The notes under the pieces are model-generated. The model ran no database searches and was not told the DNA's origin. It worked only from the letters and a program-made list of their open reading frames with translations. From Cytobacillus depressus (GTDB lineage: Bacteria; Bacillota; Bacilli; Bacillales; Cytobacillaceae), in assembly GCF_008923245.1 (NCBI RefSeq), contig NZ_WBOS01000003.1, positions 372,001 through 436,000 of the forward strand: a DNA stretch of 64,000 bases, read 5' to 3'. Shown piece after piece: positions 42,950 through 52,354 of this stretch; within the stretch, counting starts at the first letter, position 1; each line of letters begins with the position of its first letter. A program made the position numbers and the translations under genes.

Positions 42950-43795
42950 ATGACATATTCTATCGTCGGTTTTGATCCAAAAGCAAAAGAATGGGGGATT
43001 GCTGTACAGTCTAAATTTATTAGCGTGGGCGCTGTTGTGCCGTTTGCGAAGGCTGGTGTTGGCGCGGTAGCTACGCAATCCTACGCAAATACTTCCTACG
43101 GTCCGCAGGCGCTTGAGCTCATGGCGCAAGGAAAATCAGCACAGGAAACAATGGACATTATCACGGAGGAAGATCCGCAAAAAGGTTTACGTCAAGTAGG
43201 TATTATTGATGCAAATGGGAACCCCGCGACGTTTACAGGAAAAGGCTGCTATGACTGGGCAGGCGGAATTACCGGTCCTCATTTTGCGGCACAGGGAAAT
43301 ATTTTAGTCGATAAAAAAACAGTACAGGCGATGGCAGATACTTTTATAAGAGTTGAAGGAACGCTCGCAGAACGATTGCTCGCTGCCTTAGATGCTGGGC
43401 AATCGGCCGGGGGAGACAGCCGTGGCCAGCAATCCGCAGCACTGCTCGTTGTCAAAGAGAAAGGCGGATATGGCGGATTTAATGATCGTTATATCGACCT
43501 TCGTGTGGATGATCATCCCGAGCCGATTAAGGAGCTTATTCGAATCTATCAGCTGCAGCAGCTTTATTTTTCACCAGCCAAGCCTGAGAAAATAGCTGTC
43601 ATTGAAGGTGAAGTGAAAGAGACGATCGCTCAACAATTAATTCGTCTTCAGTATTTGAACGCCGATTATGACGAGGAGCAGCTTTTTAAAGCTTTAACGA
43701 CTTTTATCCACACCGAAAACTTTGAAGCACGGGAGCAGTCGGAAGGGAAAATAGATCTAGATGTTTTAGATTATATGATCAAGCAAGGAGTATAG
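42950..43795 (+). CDS. DUF1028 family Ntn-hydrolase-like protein
   Basis: A 281-aa protein beginning MTYSIVGFDPKAKEWGIAVQ, the DUF1028 hallmark, with SKFISVGAVVPFAKAGVGAV, ATQSYANTSYGPQALELM, and the QSAGGDSRGQQSAALLVVKE turn near residue 155. The fold is NTN-hydrolase-like; substrates are not known. The C-terminal ~80 residues are a helical extension. AAAGGGGG lies 7 bp before ATG 42950, so the in-frame upstream start at 42908 is rejected. It is not part of the B. subtilis hpf-secA order and looks inserted. Confidence 0.87.
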   Translation: MTYSIVGFDPKAKEWGIAVQSKFISVGAVVPFAKAGVGAVATQSYANTSYGPQALELMAQGKSAQETMDIITEEDPQKGLRQVGIIDANGNPATFTGKGCYDWAGGITGPHFAAQGNILVDKKTVQAMADTFIRVEGTLAERLLAALDAGQSAGGDSRGQQSAALLVVKEKGGYGGFNDRYIDLRVDDHPEPIKELIRIYQLQQLYFSPAKPEKIAVIEGEVKETIAQQLIRLQYLNADYDEEQLFKALTTFIHTENFEAREQSEGKIDLDVLDYMIKQGV

Positions 43796-43883
43796 CGGTG
43801 GATTGTCCCCGCTATATTTTTTCGTCCTTCTATTCATTAATATAGATATCTATCCGCTGCCAGGCACCATCAACTCCCCTAAG

Positions 43884-43912
43884 TTGTCACTCCTTATGGA
43901 AAGTGGTAAGAT
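43884..43912 (+). promoter_or_regulatory. Candidate sigma-A promoter of secA
   Basis: TTGTCA (43884-43889), 17 bp, TAAGAT (43907-43912). It lies about 170 bp upstream of secA. A degenerate REP head-like GCTGCCAGGCACC lies just before it (43857-43869). Confidence 0.55.
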
Positions 43913-44080
43913 TAATAGGTATAAAATGAGATTTCATGAGAGGATTCAGCCGATAAGAAGCACATCTTTTTTAAGCGAAATTCTTATGATCTGGCTAAAT
44001 ATAAATAAGGACTTTGCCTATTTTGCAGATTAAAGGCTTATGACCATGCCTCTCATATCCAATATAAAGGAGCGTTTTTA

Positions 44081-46588
44081 ATGCTTGGAATTTTAAATAA
44101 AGTGTTCGATCAGAATAAACGCGAATTAAAACGCCTTACGAAAACTGCTGACCAAGTCGAGTCATTGGCTTCAGATATGGAAAAACTTTCAGATGATGAT
44201 CTCCGCGGAAAAACGGAGGAATTAAAAGCCCGTTACCAAAAAGGTGAGTCTCTCGATGATTTACTTGTGGAAGCCTTTGCTGTCGTAAGAGAAGGGGCGC
44301 GCCGTGTGCTTGGGTTGTATCCATATCCCGTGCAAATCATGGGGGGAGCTTCTCTGCATGACGGAAATATTTCCGAGATGAAGACAGGAGAAGGGAAAAC
44401 ATTAACAGCTACGATGCCTGTTTATTTAAATGCGCTCTCAGGCAAAGGGGTGCACGTTGTAACGGTCAATGAATATCTTGCGAGCCGTGACGCGACGGAG
44501 ATGGGGCAGCTATATGAGTTCCTCGGATTGACTGTTGGTTTGAACTTAAATAGTTTAACAAAAGAAGAAAAGCAGGCTGCATATGCGGCAGATATTACGT
44601 ACAGTACGAATAATGAGCTTGGCTTCGATTATTTACGTGACAATATGGTGCTTTACAAAGAACAAAAGGTGCAACGTCCGCTGTTTTATGCGGTGATTGA
44701 CGAGGTAGACTCGATTTTAATCGATGAAGCTCGAACACCGTTAATCATCTCTGGATCAGGGCAAAAGTCGACGGCGCTTTATATTCAGGCGAATGCATTT
44801 GTCCGTACTTTGAAAAAAGATGAAGATTTTACGTATGATGAAAAAACAAAAGGGGTTCAGCTGACAGAGGAAGGAATGACGAAGGCTGAACGCGCTTTTG
44901 GCATTGAAAACTTATTCGATATTAGCCATGTGACGCTGAACCACCATATTACGCAAGCGTTGAAAGCTCATACAAGCATGCATTTGGATGTGGATTATGT
45001 TGTTCAGGAAGGCGAAATTGTGATAGTTGACCAATTCACAGGCCGTTTAATGAAGGGGCGCCGTTATAGCGATGGGCTACATCAGGCGATCGAGGCAAAA
45101 GAAGGGCTCGAAATTCAAAATGAAAGCATGACGCTTGCCACGATTACATTCCAGAACTACTTCCGTATGTATGAAAAACTTGCGGGCATGACGGGTACAG
45201 CGAAGACAGAGGAAGAGGAATTCCGCAACATTTACAATATGAATGTAGTCGTTATTCCGACGAATCGTTCGATTGCGCGTGATGACCGTGCCGATTTAAT
45301 TTATTCTTCGATTGACGGGAAATTCCGTGCGGTTGTGGAAGACATTGCAGAGCGCTACAAAAATGGTCAGCCTGTTCTTGTTGGTACGGTTGCGATTGAA
45401 ACATCTGAAGTGATTTCTAAATATTTGACGAAAAAAGGCATTCGCCATAACGTCTTGAATGCGAAAAACCATGGACGTGAAGCAGAAATTATTGCCGATG
45501 CCGGTGAAAAAGGCTCTGTAACTATCGCAACAAATATGGCTGGTCGTGGTACAGATATTAAGCTTGGTGAAGGCGTGAAGGAATTGGGCGGTCTAGCTGT
45601 TATCGGTACAGAACGCCATGAGAGCCGACGCATTGATAACCAGCTGCGCGGACGTTCAGGACGTCAAGGGGATCCGGGGGTTACGCAATTTTACCTTTCC
45701 ATGGATGATGAATTAATGCGCCGTTTCGGTTCTGACAATATGAAGTCTATGATGGAGCGTCTTGGCATGGATGATTCACAGCCGATCCAGAGTAAAATGG
45801 TTTCTCGTGCAGTTGAATCGGCTCAGAAGCGAGTGGAAGGAAATAACTTTGATGCTCGTAAACAGCTTCTCTCCTATGATGATGTTCTTCGTCAACAGCG
45901 TGAGATTCTGTATGCTCAGCGTAATGAAGTGTTAGAATCAGAAAATCTGCGCGAAATCGTGGAAAAAATGATTGTCACATCCCTTGAGCGTAATATTGAA
46001 GCCTTCTCTCCGAATACAGGGGACGAGGAAGAGTGGAATTACCAAGGGCTGGTCGATTATATTAATGGAAATCTTCTTCATGAAGGAGATATTACAATCA
46101 ACGACCTTCAAGGCAAAGAATCCGATGAAATGATTGATGCGATTTTTGCTAAAGTGAAGGAACGTTACGATGAAAAAGAAGAAGTGCTTCAGCCTGAACA
46201 AATGCGTGAATTTGAAAAGGTCATCGTGCTTCGTGGGGTTGATTCCAAGTGGACTGACCATATTGATGCGATGGATCAGCTTCGCCAAGGAATTCACCTT
46301 CGTGCGTACGGTCAAATTGATCCGTTAAGAGAATACCAGCAGGAAGGCTTTGCGATGTTTGAGCAAATGGTTGCGGCCATTGAAGAAGATGTTGCGAAGT
46401 ATATTATGAAGGCAGAAATTCGCAATAACCTGGAGCGCCAAGAGGTTGCCAAAGGACAAGCGGTGAATCCAAAGGAAGATGGCGAAAAGGTGAAGAAAAA
46501 GCCAGCAGTCAGACAAATTTCCGTCGGCCGTAACGATCCATGTATTTGCGGAAGCGGCAAAAAGTTTAAGAACTGCTGCGGAGTTTAA
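44081..46588 (+). CDS. secA: Preprotein translocase ATPase SecA
   Basis: The essential motor of the general Sec pathway at the SecYEG channel. Walker [21 protein letters not shown] lies near residue 100, [20 protein letters not shown] near 207, [15 protein letters not shown] near 488, and the helical wing/scaffold [20 protein letters not shown] later. The C-terminal zinc finger ([19 protein letters not shown]) is intact, unlike in SecA2. At 835 aa it is normal for Bacillus (841). AAAGGAGCG precedes the start. Confidence 0.98.
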   Translation: MLGILNKVFDQNKRELKRLTKTADQVESLASDMEKLSDDDLRGKTEELKARYQKGESLDDLLVEAFAVVREGARRVLGLYPYPVQIMGGASLHDGNISEMKTGEGKTLTATMPVYLNALSGKGVHVVTVNEYLASRDATEMGQLYEFLGLTVGLNLNSLTKEEKQAAYAADITYSTNNELGFDYLRDNMVLYKEQKVQRPLFYAVIDEVDSILIDEARTPLIISGSGQKSTALYIQANAFVRTLKKDEDFTYDEKTKGVQLTEEGMTKAERAFGIENLFDISHVTLNHHITQALKAHTSMHLDVDYVVQEGEIVIVDQFTGRLMKGRRYSDGLHQAIEAKEGLEIQNESMTLATITFQNYFRMYEKLAGMTGTAKTEEEEFRNIYNMNVVVIPTNRSIARDDRADLIYSSIDGKFRAVVEDIAERYKNGQPVLVGTVAIETSEVISKYLTKKGIRHNVLNAKNHGREAEIIADAGEKGSVTIATNMAGRGTDIKLGEGVKELGGLAVIGTERHESRRIDNQLRGRSGRQGDPGVTQFYLSMDDELMRRFGSDNMKSMMERLGMDDSQPIQSKMVSRAVESAQKRVEGNNFDARKQLLSYDDVLRQQREILYAQRNEVLESENLREIVEKMIVTSLERNIEAFSPNTGDEEEWNYQGLVDYINGNLLHEGDITINDLQGKESDEMIDAIFAKVKERYDEKEEVLQPEQMREFEKVIVLRGVDSKWTDHIDAMDQLRQGIHLRAYGQIDPLREYQQEGFAMFEQMVAAIEEDVAKYIMKAEIRNNLERQEVAKGQAVNPKEDGEKVKKKPAVRQISVGRNDPCICGSGKKFKNCCGV

Positions 46589-46707
46589 TTAAAATATCAA
46601 CGACTTTACTATAAAATGTTGAAATTGCCTATGGGGTATGCCAGCAAAATTTTGGTCCATCACTTTTTGAACGCGTGCCCCTTAAGCATTCCAAGGAATA
46701 TATCTTT

Positions 46708-46764
46708 AAAAAGAGGCCGGCGAGCCAATCACAATAGCTTTGCCGGCTTTCTTTCGGTTTTTTT
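46708..46764 (+). terminator. Terminator of secA
   Basis: GCCGGC (46716-46721) pairs with GCCGGC (46742-46747), extended by A/T-rich flanks, and is followed by a T-run at 46758-46764. Confidence 0.65.
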
Positions 46765-46885
46765 CGCAAATATAAGTCCTTTTGAGGTAAGAAAATTAGC
46801 GATTCCCATAATTTTTGTGTGAAATAATTGATTTGAAACAGTATAATTAATATCATGTTTTTTAAAAACTTAATGAGGTGACGTA

Positions 46886-47987
46886 ATGGAATTAGCAGAT
46901 ATTCGACATGATTTAGAAAAAGCAGCTAAGCGATTGGCGGACTTTAGGGGGTCTCTTTGACTTAGAAAACAAAGAGGCGCGCATTGCTGGGCTTGATGAT
47001 ACAATGCTCCAACCTGGATTTTGGGACAATCAGCAGCAGGCACAGGTTGTGATCGCGGAGCTAAATGGATTAAAAGATCAAGTAAATGAGCTTTATGATT
47101 TAAATGAAACCTATGAAAATCTAGAGTTAACGTACGAGCTTGTGAAAGAAGAAAATGATCAAGAACTGATGGAAGATCTCGAAACAGAAATAGTAGAAAT
47201 GACGAAGCGTTTTAATGAGTTCGAGCTTCAGCTTCTTCTTAGCGAGCCTTATGATAAAAATAGTGCTATCTTAGAGCTTCATCCAGGTGCGGGGGGAACG
47301 GAATCACAAGATTGGGGTTCCATGCTTCTGCGGATGTACACAAGATGGGCGGAAAAGAAAGGCTTCAAAGTAGAAACACTTGATTACTTGCCAGGGGATG
47401 AGGCAGGGATCAAAAGTGTGACGTTAGGCATTAAAGGACACAATGCATACGGCTATTTAAAGGCGGAAAAAGGGGTTCACCGTTTAGTCCGAATTTCGCC
47501 ATTTGACTCATCGGGTCGCCGTCATACGTCGTTCGTCTCTTGTGACGTGATGCCAGAGTTCAATGATGAAATCGACATCGATATTCGTACCGAGGATTTG
47601 AAAGTTGACACGTACCGTTCAAGCGGAGCGGGCGGTCAGCACGTTAACACGACAGATTCGGCAGTCCGGATTACCCATATCCCAACTGGGGTTGTCGTCA
47701 CATGTCAAACCGAGCGTTCACAAATTAAAAACCGCGAGCGCGCCATGAAAATGCTCCAAGCAAAGCTCTACCAAAAGAAAATTGAAGAGCAGGAGCAGCA
47801 GATGGCAGATATCCGCGGCGAACAAAAGGAAATTGGCTGGGGAAGCCAAATCCGCTCTTATGTGTTCCATCCTTATTCCATGGTGAAGGATCACCGGACG
47901 AACACCGAATCCGGAAATGTTCAAGCTGTTATGGACGGCGAGCTTGACCAATTTATTGATGCATTCCTGCGCTCAAAATTAAGCTAA
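46886..47987 (+). CDS. prfB: Peptide chain release factor 2 (programmed +1 frameshift)
   Basis: RF2 recognises UGA and UAA stop codons. The first 24 codons (46886-46957, [20 protein letters not shown] and RGSL) end at an in-frame TGA at 46958. Translation shifts +1 at CTT-TGA-C and continues from GAC at 46959 to the stop at 47987, giving 366 aa, equal to B. subtilis RF2. The peptide anticodon [14 protein letters not shown] and the catalytic GGQ ([16 protein letters not shown]) are present. GAGGTG precedes the ATG. As in most bacteria, the shift autoregulates RF2 level. Confidence 0.97.
46946..46961 (+). other. prfB: prfB programmed frameshift site
   Basis: AGGGGG acts as the internal Shine-Dalgarno just upstream of CTTTGAC, the conserved slippery codon plus weak UGA-C stop context. 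The 0 frame stops at 46958-46960 and the +1 frame resumes at 46959. Confidence 0.95.
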
Positions 47988-47991
47988 TAGG

Positions 47992-48037
47992 AAAAGCCTT
48001 TGCTCGATTTTAATATCAGCAAAGGCTTTTTTGTTTT
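47992..48037 (+). terminator. Terminator of prfB
   Basis: AAAAGCCTTTGCT pairs with AGCAAAGGCTTTT around a 13-nt loop, followed by a T-run. Confidence 0.9.
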
Positions 48038-48155
48038 TTGGAAAATTGGCGTTTGCCTATGTTGATATTGAGGCAATACTTGACGAGGTTTCTTCTTTTT
48101 AACAATTGTGTACTGTTTTTCCCATTGAGGTAGTTTGAATCAACGATATTTCCAA

Positions 48156-48623
48156 TTAACTATCAGAAATAATTCGAAAAACTTCTTCATGCTGATCCAA
48201 TTTCGATTCGATATGTTTGAAATGGCTTCTAAATTCCGTGGCATTATTGGTAACTATCTCTGTAAGATTATTAATGCTTTGATCCACGGCATCAAATCTC
48301 TGATCCACGGCATCAAATCTCTGATCCACGGCATCAAATCTCTGATCCACGGCATCAAATCTCTGATCAATGGCAACAAATCTCTGATCAATGGCAACAA
48401 ATCTCTGATCAATGGCAACAAATTTTTGATCAACTTCATCAAATCTCCGGTCCACAGCTTCGATCCTTTGATCCACGGCATCAAATCTCCGGTCAACAGC
48501 TTCAAATCTTTGATCAATTGCATCAAATCTCTGGTCTACCGCCTCGAATCTTTGATCAATTGTATCAAATCTCTTTGAATGTCCTTTTAATTGATGCAAA
48601 ATTTCATTAAGAATCTTTTCCAC
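48156..48623 (-). CDS. Heptad-repeat coiled-coil protein
   Basis: A 155-aa protein built almost entirely of seven-residue repeats of the type VDQRFDA / IDQRFVA (about 14 in a row, residues ~17-115). These form a continuous predicted coiled-coil, with a short helical tail (NLTEIVTNNATEFRSHFKHI). There is no membrane segment. The start is GTG at 48623, preceded by GGAGGGG; an ATG two bases upstream is out of frame. Similar repeat proteins are common in Bacillus, function unknown. The underlying 21-bp DNA repeats make the length prone to change. It is not part of the B. subtilis gene order here. Confidence 0.75.
   Translation of the reverse strand: MEKILNEILHQLKGHSKRFDTIDQRFEAVDQRFDAIDQRFEAVDRRFDAVDQRIEAVDRRFDEVDQKFVAIDQRFVAIDQRFVAIDQRFDAVDQRFDAVDQRFDAVDQRFDAVDQSINNLTEIVTNNATEFRSHFKHIESKLDQHEEVFRIISDS
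48279..48572. repeat. 21-bp tandem minisatellite
   Basis: Fourteen 21-bp units. On the plus strand four nearly consecutive copies read TGATCCACGGCATCAAATC plus CT, followed by three of TGATCAATGGCAACAAATC plus CT. The remaining seven are diverged. The identical blocks imply recent slippage or unequal crossing-over. There are no spacers, so this is not a CRISPR array. Confidence 0.92.
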
Positions 48624-48779
48624 ATTTTTTCCCCTCCTTATCGAGATTGTACCACAGAATCAATAGCAAAGCTTTAATGACTAAATCATAAATAGTTTAA
48701 TTCAATAATCCACAATCTATTACAAAAGCGGAATATATTAAAAGGCAATTTACCCCTTTAATACAGCAAACTACTGGCA

Positions 48780-48808
48780 TTTACACTTTAAAATTCGCAT
48801 GCTATACT
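48780..48808 (+). promoter_or_regulatory. Sigma-A promoter of yvjA
   Basis: TTTACA (48780-48785), 17 bp, TATACT (48803-48808) with an extended TG. It lies about 73 bp upstream of the start codon. Confidence 0.75.
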
Positions 48809-48880
48809 CACTGTCGGAAACGGGCGGTTGACAAGGATTTTGGTACCGTAGCAAGCCTATCGCAAAAAAGGAGAACATAG

Positions 48881-49747
48881 ATGAAAAACAATAAAACGCA
48901 TCCTTCAGAGCACTCAATTTTAGACATATTAAAAGAATACATATACATATTATTTGGCGCGGCGATTATTGCGATTACCTTTAATGTGTTTTTGCTTCCG
49001 AACAAGATTGCTTCCGGTGGTGTTAGCGGGATTAGTACGATTTTGGCGGCTGCTGTCGGCTGGGAGCCGGCGTATGTGCAGTGGGCTTTTAATATTCCGC
49101 TCTTCATTGCCGGCGTTATTTTTCTTGGAAAGCAGTTTGGGGTAAAAACGTTGGCAGGGACGATTTTTCTGCCATTCGTTGTCTTTTTGACGAAAGGGTT
49201 TGAGCCATGGACGAATGATCCTTTATTAGCTTCTTTATTTGGCGGGATTGGGGTTGGTCTGGGCCTAGGTATTGTTTTTAAAGGGAGGGCTTCGACTGGT
49301 GGAACGGACCTTGCCGCGCAAATCATTAATAAATATACTGGATTTACTTTAGGAACTTGTGTTGCCATCATTGATGGGTTAATTGTTTTAACCGCAGCAG
49401 TGGTATTTGATATTGAACGGGGGCTATATGCCCTGCTTGCCCTTTTTGTGACGAGCAAAACCATTGATGTCGTTCAAATCGGATTGGGCCGCTCCAAAAT
49501 GACACTGATTATTACGGAAAAACAAATAGAAGTTCGTGAAGGAATCTTGAATAAAATCGATAGAGGTGTGACAAAACTAACAGCATACGGTGGTTATACT
49601 GATTATGAGCGCCCGGTTCTTATGTGTGTTGTCGATCAGACAGAATTCACAAAGTTGAAACAATTGGTTAGAACCATTGATCCGACTGCGTTTGTCGTTG
49701 TTACTGACGCATCTGAGGTCCTTGGTGAGGGTTTCAAACGGGGGTAG
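48881..49747 (+). CDS. yvjA: YitT family membrane protein
   Basis: A 288-aa integral membrane protein of the YitT (DUF161/DUF2179) family. Five to six hydrophobic segments lie in residues ~15-195, including NVFLLPNKIASGGVSGIST and GIGVGLGLGIVFKGRASTGG, the most conserved stretch. A soluble DUF2179 domain follows (residues ~205-285, LIITEKQIEVREGILNKIDR). Transported substrate is unknown. B. subtilis has several paralogues; the neighbourhood suggests YvjA, but the exact orthologue is not certain. AAAAGGAG precedes the ATG. cccB follows with its own promoter. Confidence 0.85.
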   Translation: MKNNKTHPSEHSILDILKEYIYILFGAAIIAITFNVFLLPNKIASGGVSGISTILAAAVGWEPAYVQWAFNIPLFIAGVIFLGKQFGVKTLAGTIFLPFVVFLTKGFEPWTNDPLLASLFGGIGVGLGLGIVFKGRASTGGTDLAAQIINKYTGFTLGTCVAIIDGLIVLTAAVVFDIERGLYALLALFVTSKTIDVVQIGLGRSKMTLIITEKQIEVREGILNKIDRGVTKLTAYGGYTDYERPVLMCVVDQTEFTKLKQLVRTIDPTAFVVVTDASEVLGEGFKRG

Positions 49748-49750
49748 GGT

Positions 49751-49759
49751 TGGTATAAT
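49751..49759 (+). promoter_or_regulatory. Extended -10 promoter of cccB
   Basis: TGGTATAAT directly after the yvjA stop, 40 bp upstream of the cccB start. Confidence 0.6.
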
Positions 49760-49798
49760 ATAGCTGTAATATGTAATTTTTCCATAGGGGGAATAGCA

Positions 49799-50143
49799 TT
49801 GAAAAAGAAGCTTCTTGCATTTTTAATGGGTACTTCGCTCGTTCTAGCTGCTTGTGGCGGTGGAACTGCGAAGGATAAGAATGAGCCAGCCACGAACAAA
49901 GGCGGCGGAGAAACGACAGCAGGTGCTGGGGATGCACAAAAGATGTACGATCAAAAATGCTCTAGCTGTCACGGCGCAAACCTAGAAGGTACAGTAGGAC
50001 CAGCTCTGAACAAAATTGGTTCACAGCTTTCAAAAGAAGATATTGAAAATGTGATCGCCAATGGTAAAGGTGCTATGCCAAAAGGTCTTCTACAAGGTGA
50101 CGAAGCATCTGCAGTAGCAGAATGGCTAGCTGCTAAAAAGTAA
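49799..50143 (+). CDS. cccB: Cytochrome c-551, lipoprotein type
   Basis: Membrane-anchored electron carrier. A 19-residue lipoprotein signal ends in the lipobox LVLAACGGG. A flexible Gly/Thr-rich linker leads to one class I cytochrome c domain with the heme motif CSSCH near residue 54 and the axial methionine in GAMPKG near 96. The product is 114 aa, matching B. subtilis CccB (112). The start is TTG at 49799 after AGGGGGA. The order cccB-ftsE-ftsX is conserved. Confidence 0.95.
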   Translation: MKKKLLAFLMGTSLVLAACGGGTAKDKNEPATNKGGGETTAGAGDAQKMYDQKCSSCHGANLEGTVGPALNKIGSQLSKEDIENVIANGKGAMPKGLLQGDEASAVAEWLAAKK

Positions 50144-50189
50144 AAATAAAAACGTTCTGTGCTTTTTATGGCAGAACGTTTTTATTTTT
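50144..50189 (+). terminator. Terminator of cccB
   Basis: AAATAAAAACGTTCTG pairs with CAGAACGTTTTTATTTTT around a 12-nt loop. Confidence 0.9.
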
Positions 50190-50336
50190 GTCACAGGATG
50201 TTGCTGACGTCGATGTTCGCCACAAGACATAGCGGTCATTAATCGAATTTCCTCTTAACTGCGCTTCCGTACTTCTATTTGTTTCCTCCCTGAAAAGAAA
50301 ATGTAATAATTTTTCAAGGTCATAGACAAGTTAAGA

Positions 50337-50345
50337 TGTTATAAT
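50337..50345 (+). promoter_or_regulatory. Extended -10 promoter of ftsEX
   Basis: TGTTATAAT with no strong -35, about 140 bp upstream of ftsE. The rest of the 345-bp cccB-ftsE gap shows the cccB terminator and nothing else recognised. Confidence 0.5.
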
Positions 50346-50488
50346 AATATGTATAAAATCGTTGAAAGAACTAGAATTATGTTGGATGGCTGTCGATTTT
50401 TATCGAAGAATATTGTTTTTATTGCGGATGAACGGGCTGTTAAAATCCCCCGTTTCACTATATGACACAAAAAAATTAGGTGATGTAA

Positions 50489-51175
50489 ATGATAGAAATG
50501 CAGGAAGTATTTAAAAAATACCCGAATGGCGTCGTCGCTGCGAATGGAATTGACGTACATATTAAAGCGGGAGAGTTTGTTTATGTTGTTGGTCCAAGTG
50601 GGGCCGGGAAATCTACTTTTATTAAAATGATGTACAGAGAAGAGAAGCCGACGAGCGGAACGATTACGATTAATGGAATCAATCTATCAAAGCTGAAGGC
50701 GAGTAAGGTTCCGCTTCTGCGCCGAAATATCGGAGTTGTTTTCCAAGACTTTAAATTGCTGCCGACATTAACAGTCTATGAAAATGTGGCGTTTGCGCTG
50801 GAAGTAACGGAAGAGCAGCCTAAATATATTAAAAAACAGGTGATGGAAACGCTGGAGCTTGTGAGTTTAAAGCATAAAGCCCGCATGCTTCCGACTGAAT
50901 TATCAGGCGGGGAGCAGCAGCGTGTCTCCATTGCGCGTTCGATCGTGAATTCTCCGAAGGTTGTGATCGCCGATGAGCCGACGGGGAACCTCGATCCAGA
51001 AACATCATGGGAAATTATGAACATCTTTGAGGAAATTAACACGAGAGGGACGACGGTCGTCATGGCGACTCATAATAAGGAGATCGTAAATACGATTAAG
51101 CACCGTGTAATTGCCATTGAAAGTGGAAAAATTGTCCGTGACCAGCAAAGAGGTGATTACGGTTATGAAGGTTAG
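50489..51175 (+). CDS. ftsE: Cell-division ABC ATPase FtsE
   Basis: A 228-aa ATP-binding subunit of FtsEX, which activates peptidoglycan hydrolases (CwlO in B. subtilis). It has Walker A VGPSGAGKST near residue 35, Q-loop VFQDFKLLPTLTVYENVAFA, signature LSGGEQQRVSIARSIV, Walker B VVIADEPTGNLD and H-loop MATHNKEIV. The start follows TTAGGTGATGTAA. It overlaps ftsX by 11 bp. Confidence 0.97.
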   Translation: MIEMQEVFKKYPNGVVAANGIDVHIKAGEFVYVVGPSGAGKSTFIKMMYREEKPTSGTITINGINLSKLKASKVPLLRRNIGVVFQDFKLLPTLTVYENVAFALEVTEEQPKYIKKQVMETLELVSLKHKARMLPTELSGGEQQRVSIARSIVNSPKVVIADEPTGNLDPETSWEIMNIFEEINTRGTTVVMATHNKEIVNTIKHRVIAIESGKIVRDQQRGDYGYEG

Positions 51176-52058
51176 AACATTACAACGACATTTACGAGAA
51201 AGCTTGAAGAGCCTGGCGAGAAATGGCTGGATGACCTTCGCCTCGGCAAGTGCTGTTACAGTCACATTAATTTTGGTCGGCGTATTCTTCGCCATTATGA
51301 TGAACTTGAATAAAGTGGCAGCGGATCTCGAAGAACAAGTCGAAATCCGCGTTCATATTGATGTAGCTGCTAACGAACAGGATCAGAATCTTTTAAAGCA
51401 AAAAATTGAAAAAATTCCAGAAGTGAAATCAATTCGCTTTTCTCCTAAAGATAAAGAGTTGACGAACTTAATTGAAAGCTTTGGCGAAGAAGGGGAAGCC
51501 TACAAGCTGTTTGAGCAGGACAACCCGTTAAACGACGTCTTCGTTGTGAAAACAAAGGACCCAAATGATACGCCGATGGTTGCGAAAAAGATTGAAAAAA
51601 TGGAGTATGCTGCCAAAGTTAAATATGGCCAAGGGAAAATTGAAAAACTCTTTTCCTTCATTAATATGAGCCGCAATGTCGGCATCGTGCTCATCATCGG
51701 TTTATTATTTACGGCAATGTTCCTCATTTCCAACACGATAAAAATTACGATTGTGGCGAGAAGAAAAGAAATTGAAATTATGAGATTAGTAGGAGCTACA
51801 AACTCCTTCATTCGCTGGCCATTTTTCCTAGAAGGTCTATGGCTCGGCATCCTTGGCTCCATCCTACCAATCGCGCTCATTGCGACATCCTATTTCTATC
51901 TCTATGATTTCTTAGCACCGAAGCTAAAAGGTAACTTTATCGAACTTCTTCATTTTAGCCCATTCGTATACCAGATTTCTGGTCTGCTTATCCTCATGGG
52001 TGCCCTCATTGGGATTTGGGGAAGTATGATGTCTGTAAGGAAGTTTTTAAAAGTATAA
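51165..52058 (+). CDS. ftsX: Cell-division ABC permease FtsX
   Basis: A 297-aa partner of FtsE. The N-terminus MKVRTLQRHLRESLKSLARN is followed by TM1 (TFASASAVTVTLILVGVFFA), a ~110-residue extracytoplasmic loop, then three further membrane segments with EIEIMRLVGATNSFIRWPF as the conserved cytoplasmic coupling region. The frame is open upstream to 51111, but AGGTG places the start at ATG 51165. The extracellular loop is the likely contact to hydrolases. A terminator follows. Confidence 0.96.
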   Translation: MKVRTLQRHLRESLKSLARNGWMTFASASAVTVTLILVGVFFAIMMNLNKVAADLEEQVEIRVHIDVAANEQDQNLLKQKIEKIPEVKSIRFSPKDKELTNLIESFGEEGEAYKLFEQDNPLNDVFVVKTKDPNDTPMVAKKIEKMEYAAKVKYGQGKIEKLFSFINMSRNVGIVLIIGLLFTAMFLISNTIKITIVARRKEIEIMRLVGATNSFIRWPFFLEGLWLGILGSILPIALIATSYFYLYDFLAPKLKGNFIELLHFSPFVYQISGLLILMGALIGIWGSMMSVRKFLKV

Positions 52059-52069
52059 TGATGGTGATG

Positions 52070-52101
52070 AAAGAAAGGAGCTACGGCTTCTTTCTTTTTT
52101 T
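52070..52101 (+). terminator. Terminator of ftsEX
   Basis: AAAGAAAGGAGC pairs with GCTTCTTTCTTT around TACG, a C(UACG)G tetraloop of the stable UNCG class, then a T-run. Confidence 0.9.
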
Positions 52102-52354
52102 GCGTTGGATTGTTGTTGATGAGTGACGTTTTGGGAGATTGGTTACAAAATCGGTCGTCATGCCGCATTCATAGCTCTCGTTTTCAAAGAGCGATCCCAA
52201 AAACACTCCCCATAACGAATCCATAGTCCCCACCCAAATAAATCCCTCATAACCTGTCCGCTTCCTTCATATATTGAATTATTAAAGCTAGGCGCATATG
52301 AAGCTTCAAAAAAAAACATTCATCAAGTATGCAGCAAGTGGGAAGGATGATGGG

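Noticed and set aside
43857..43869. Sixth REP-like head (GCTGCCAGGCACC)
   Set aside because: The head is degenerate and neither the +17 nor the +47 box is found on either side.
43803..44033. 76-aa ORF between the DUF1028 gene and secA
   Set aside because: No ribosome binding site, no recognisable features, and it overlaps the likely secA promoter.
46616..46856. Small ORFs on both strands between secA and prfB
   Set aside because: They overlap the secA terminator and prfB upstream region and lack ribosome binding sites.
46958..46960. In-frame TGA early in prfB as a nonsense mutation
   Set aside because: The AGGGGG...CTTTGAC context is the conserved RF2 programmed frameshift, so the gene is intact.
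48279..48572. CRISPR-like appearance of tandem repeats
   Set aside because: The 21-bp units are contiguous with no unique spacers and keep a reading frame.
48135..48578. 147-aa plus-strand frame with IHGIKSL repeats
   Set aside because: It is the antisense reading of the 21-bp minisatellite. The minus strand has a proper ribosome binding site and GTG start and encodes a regular coiled-coil.
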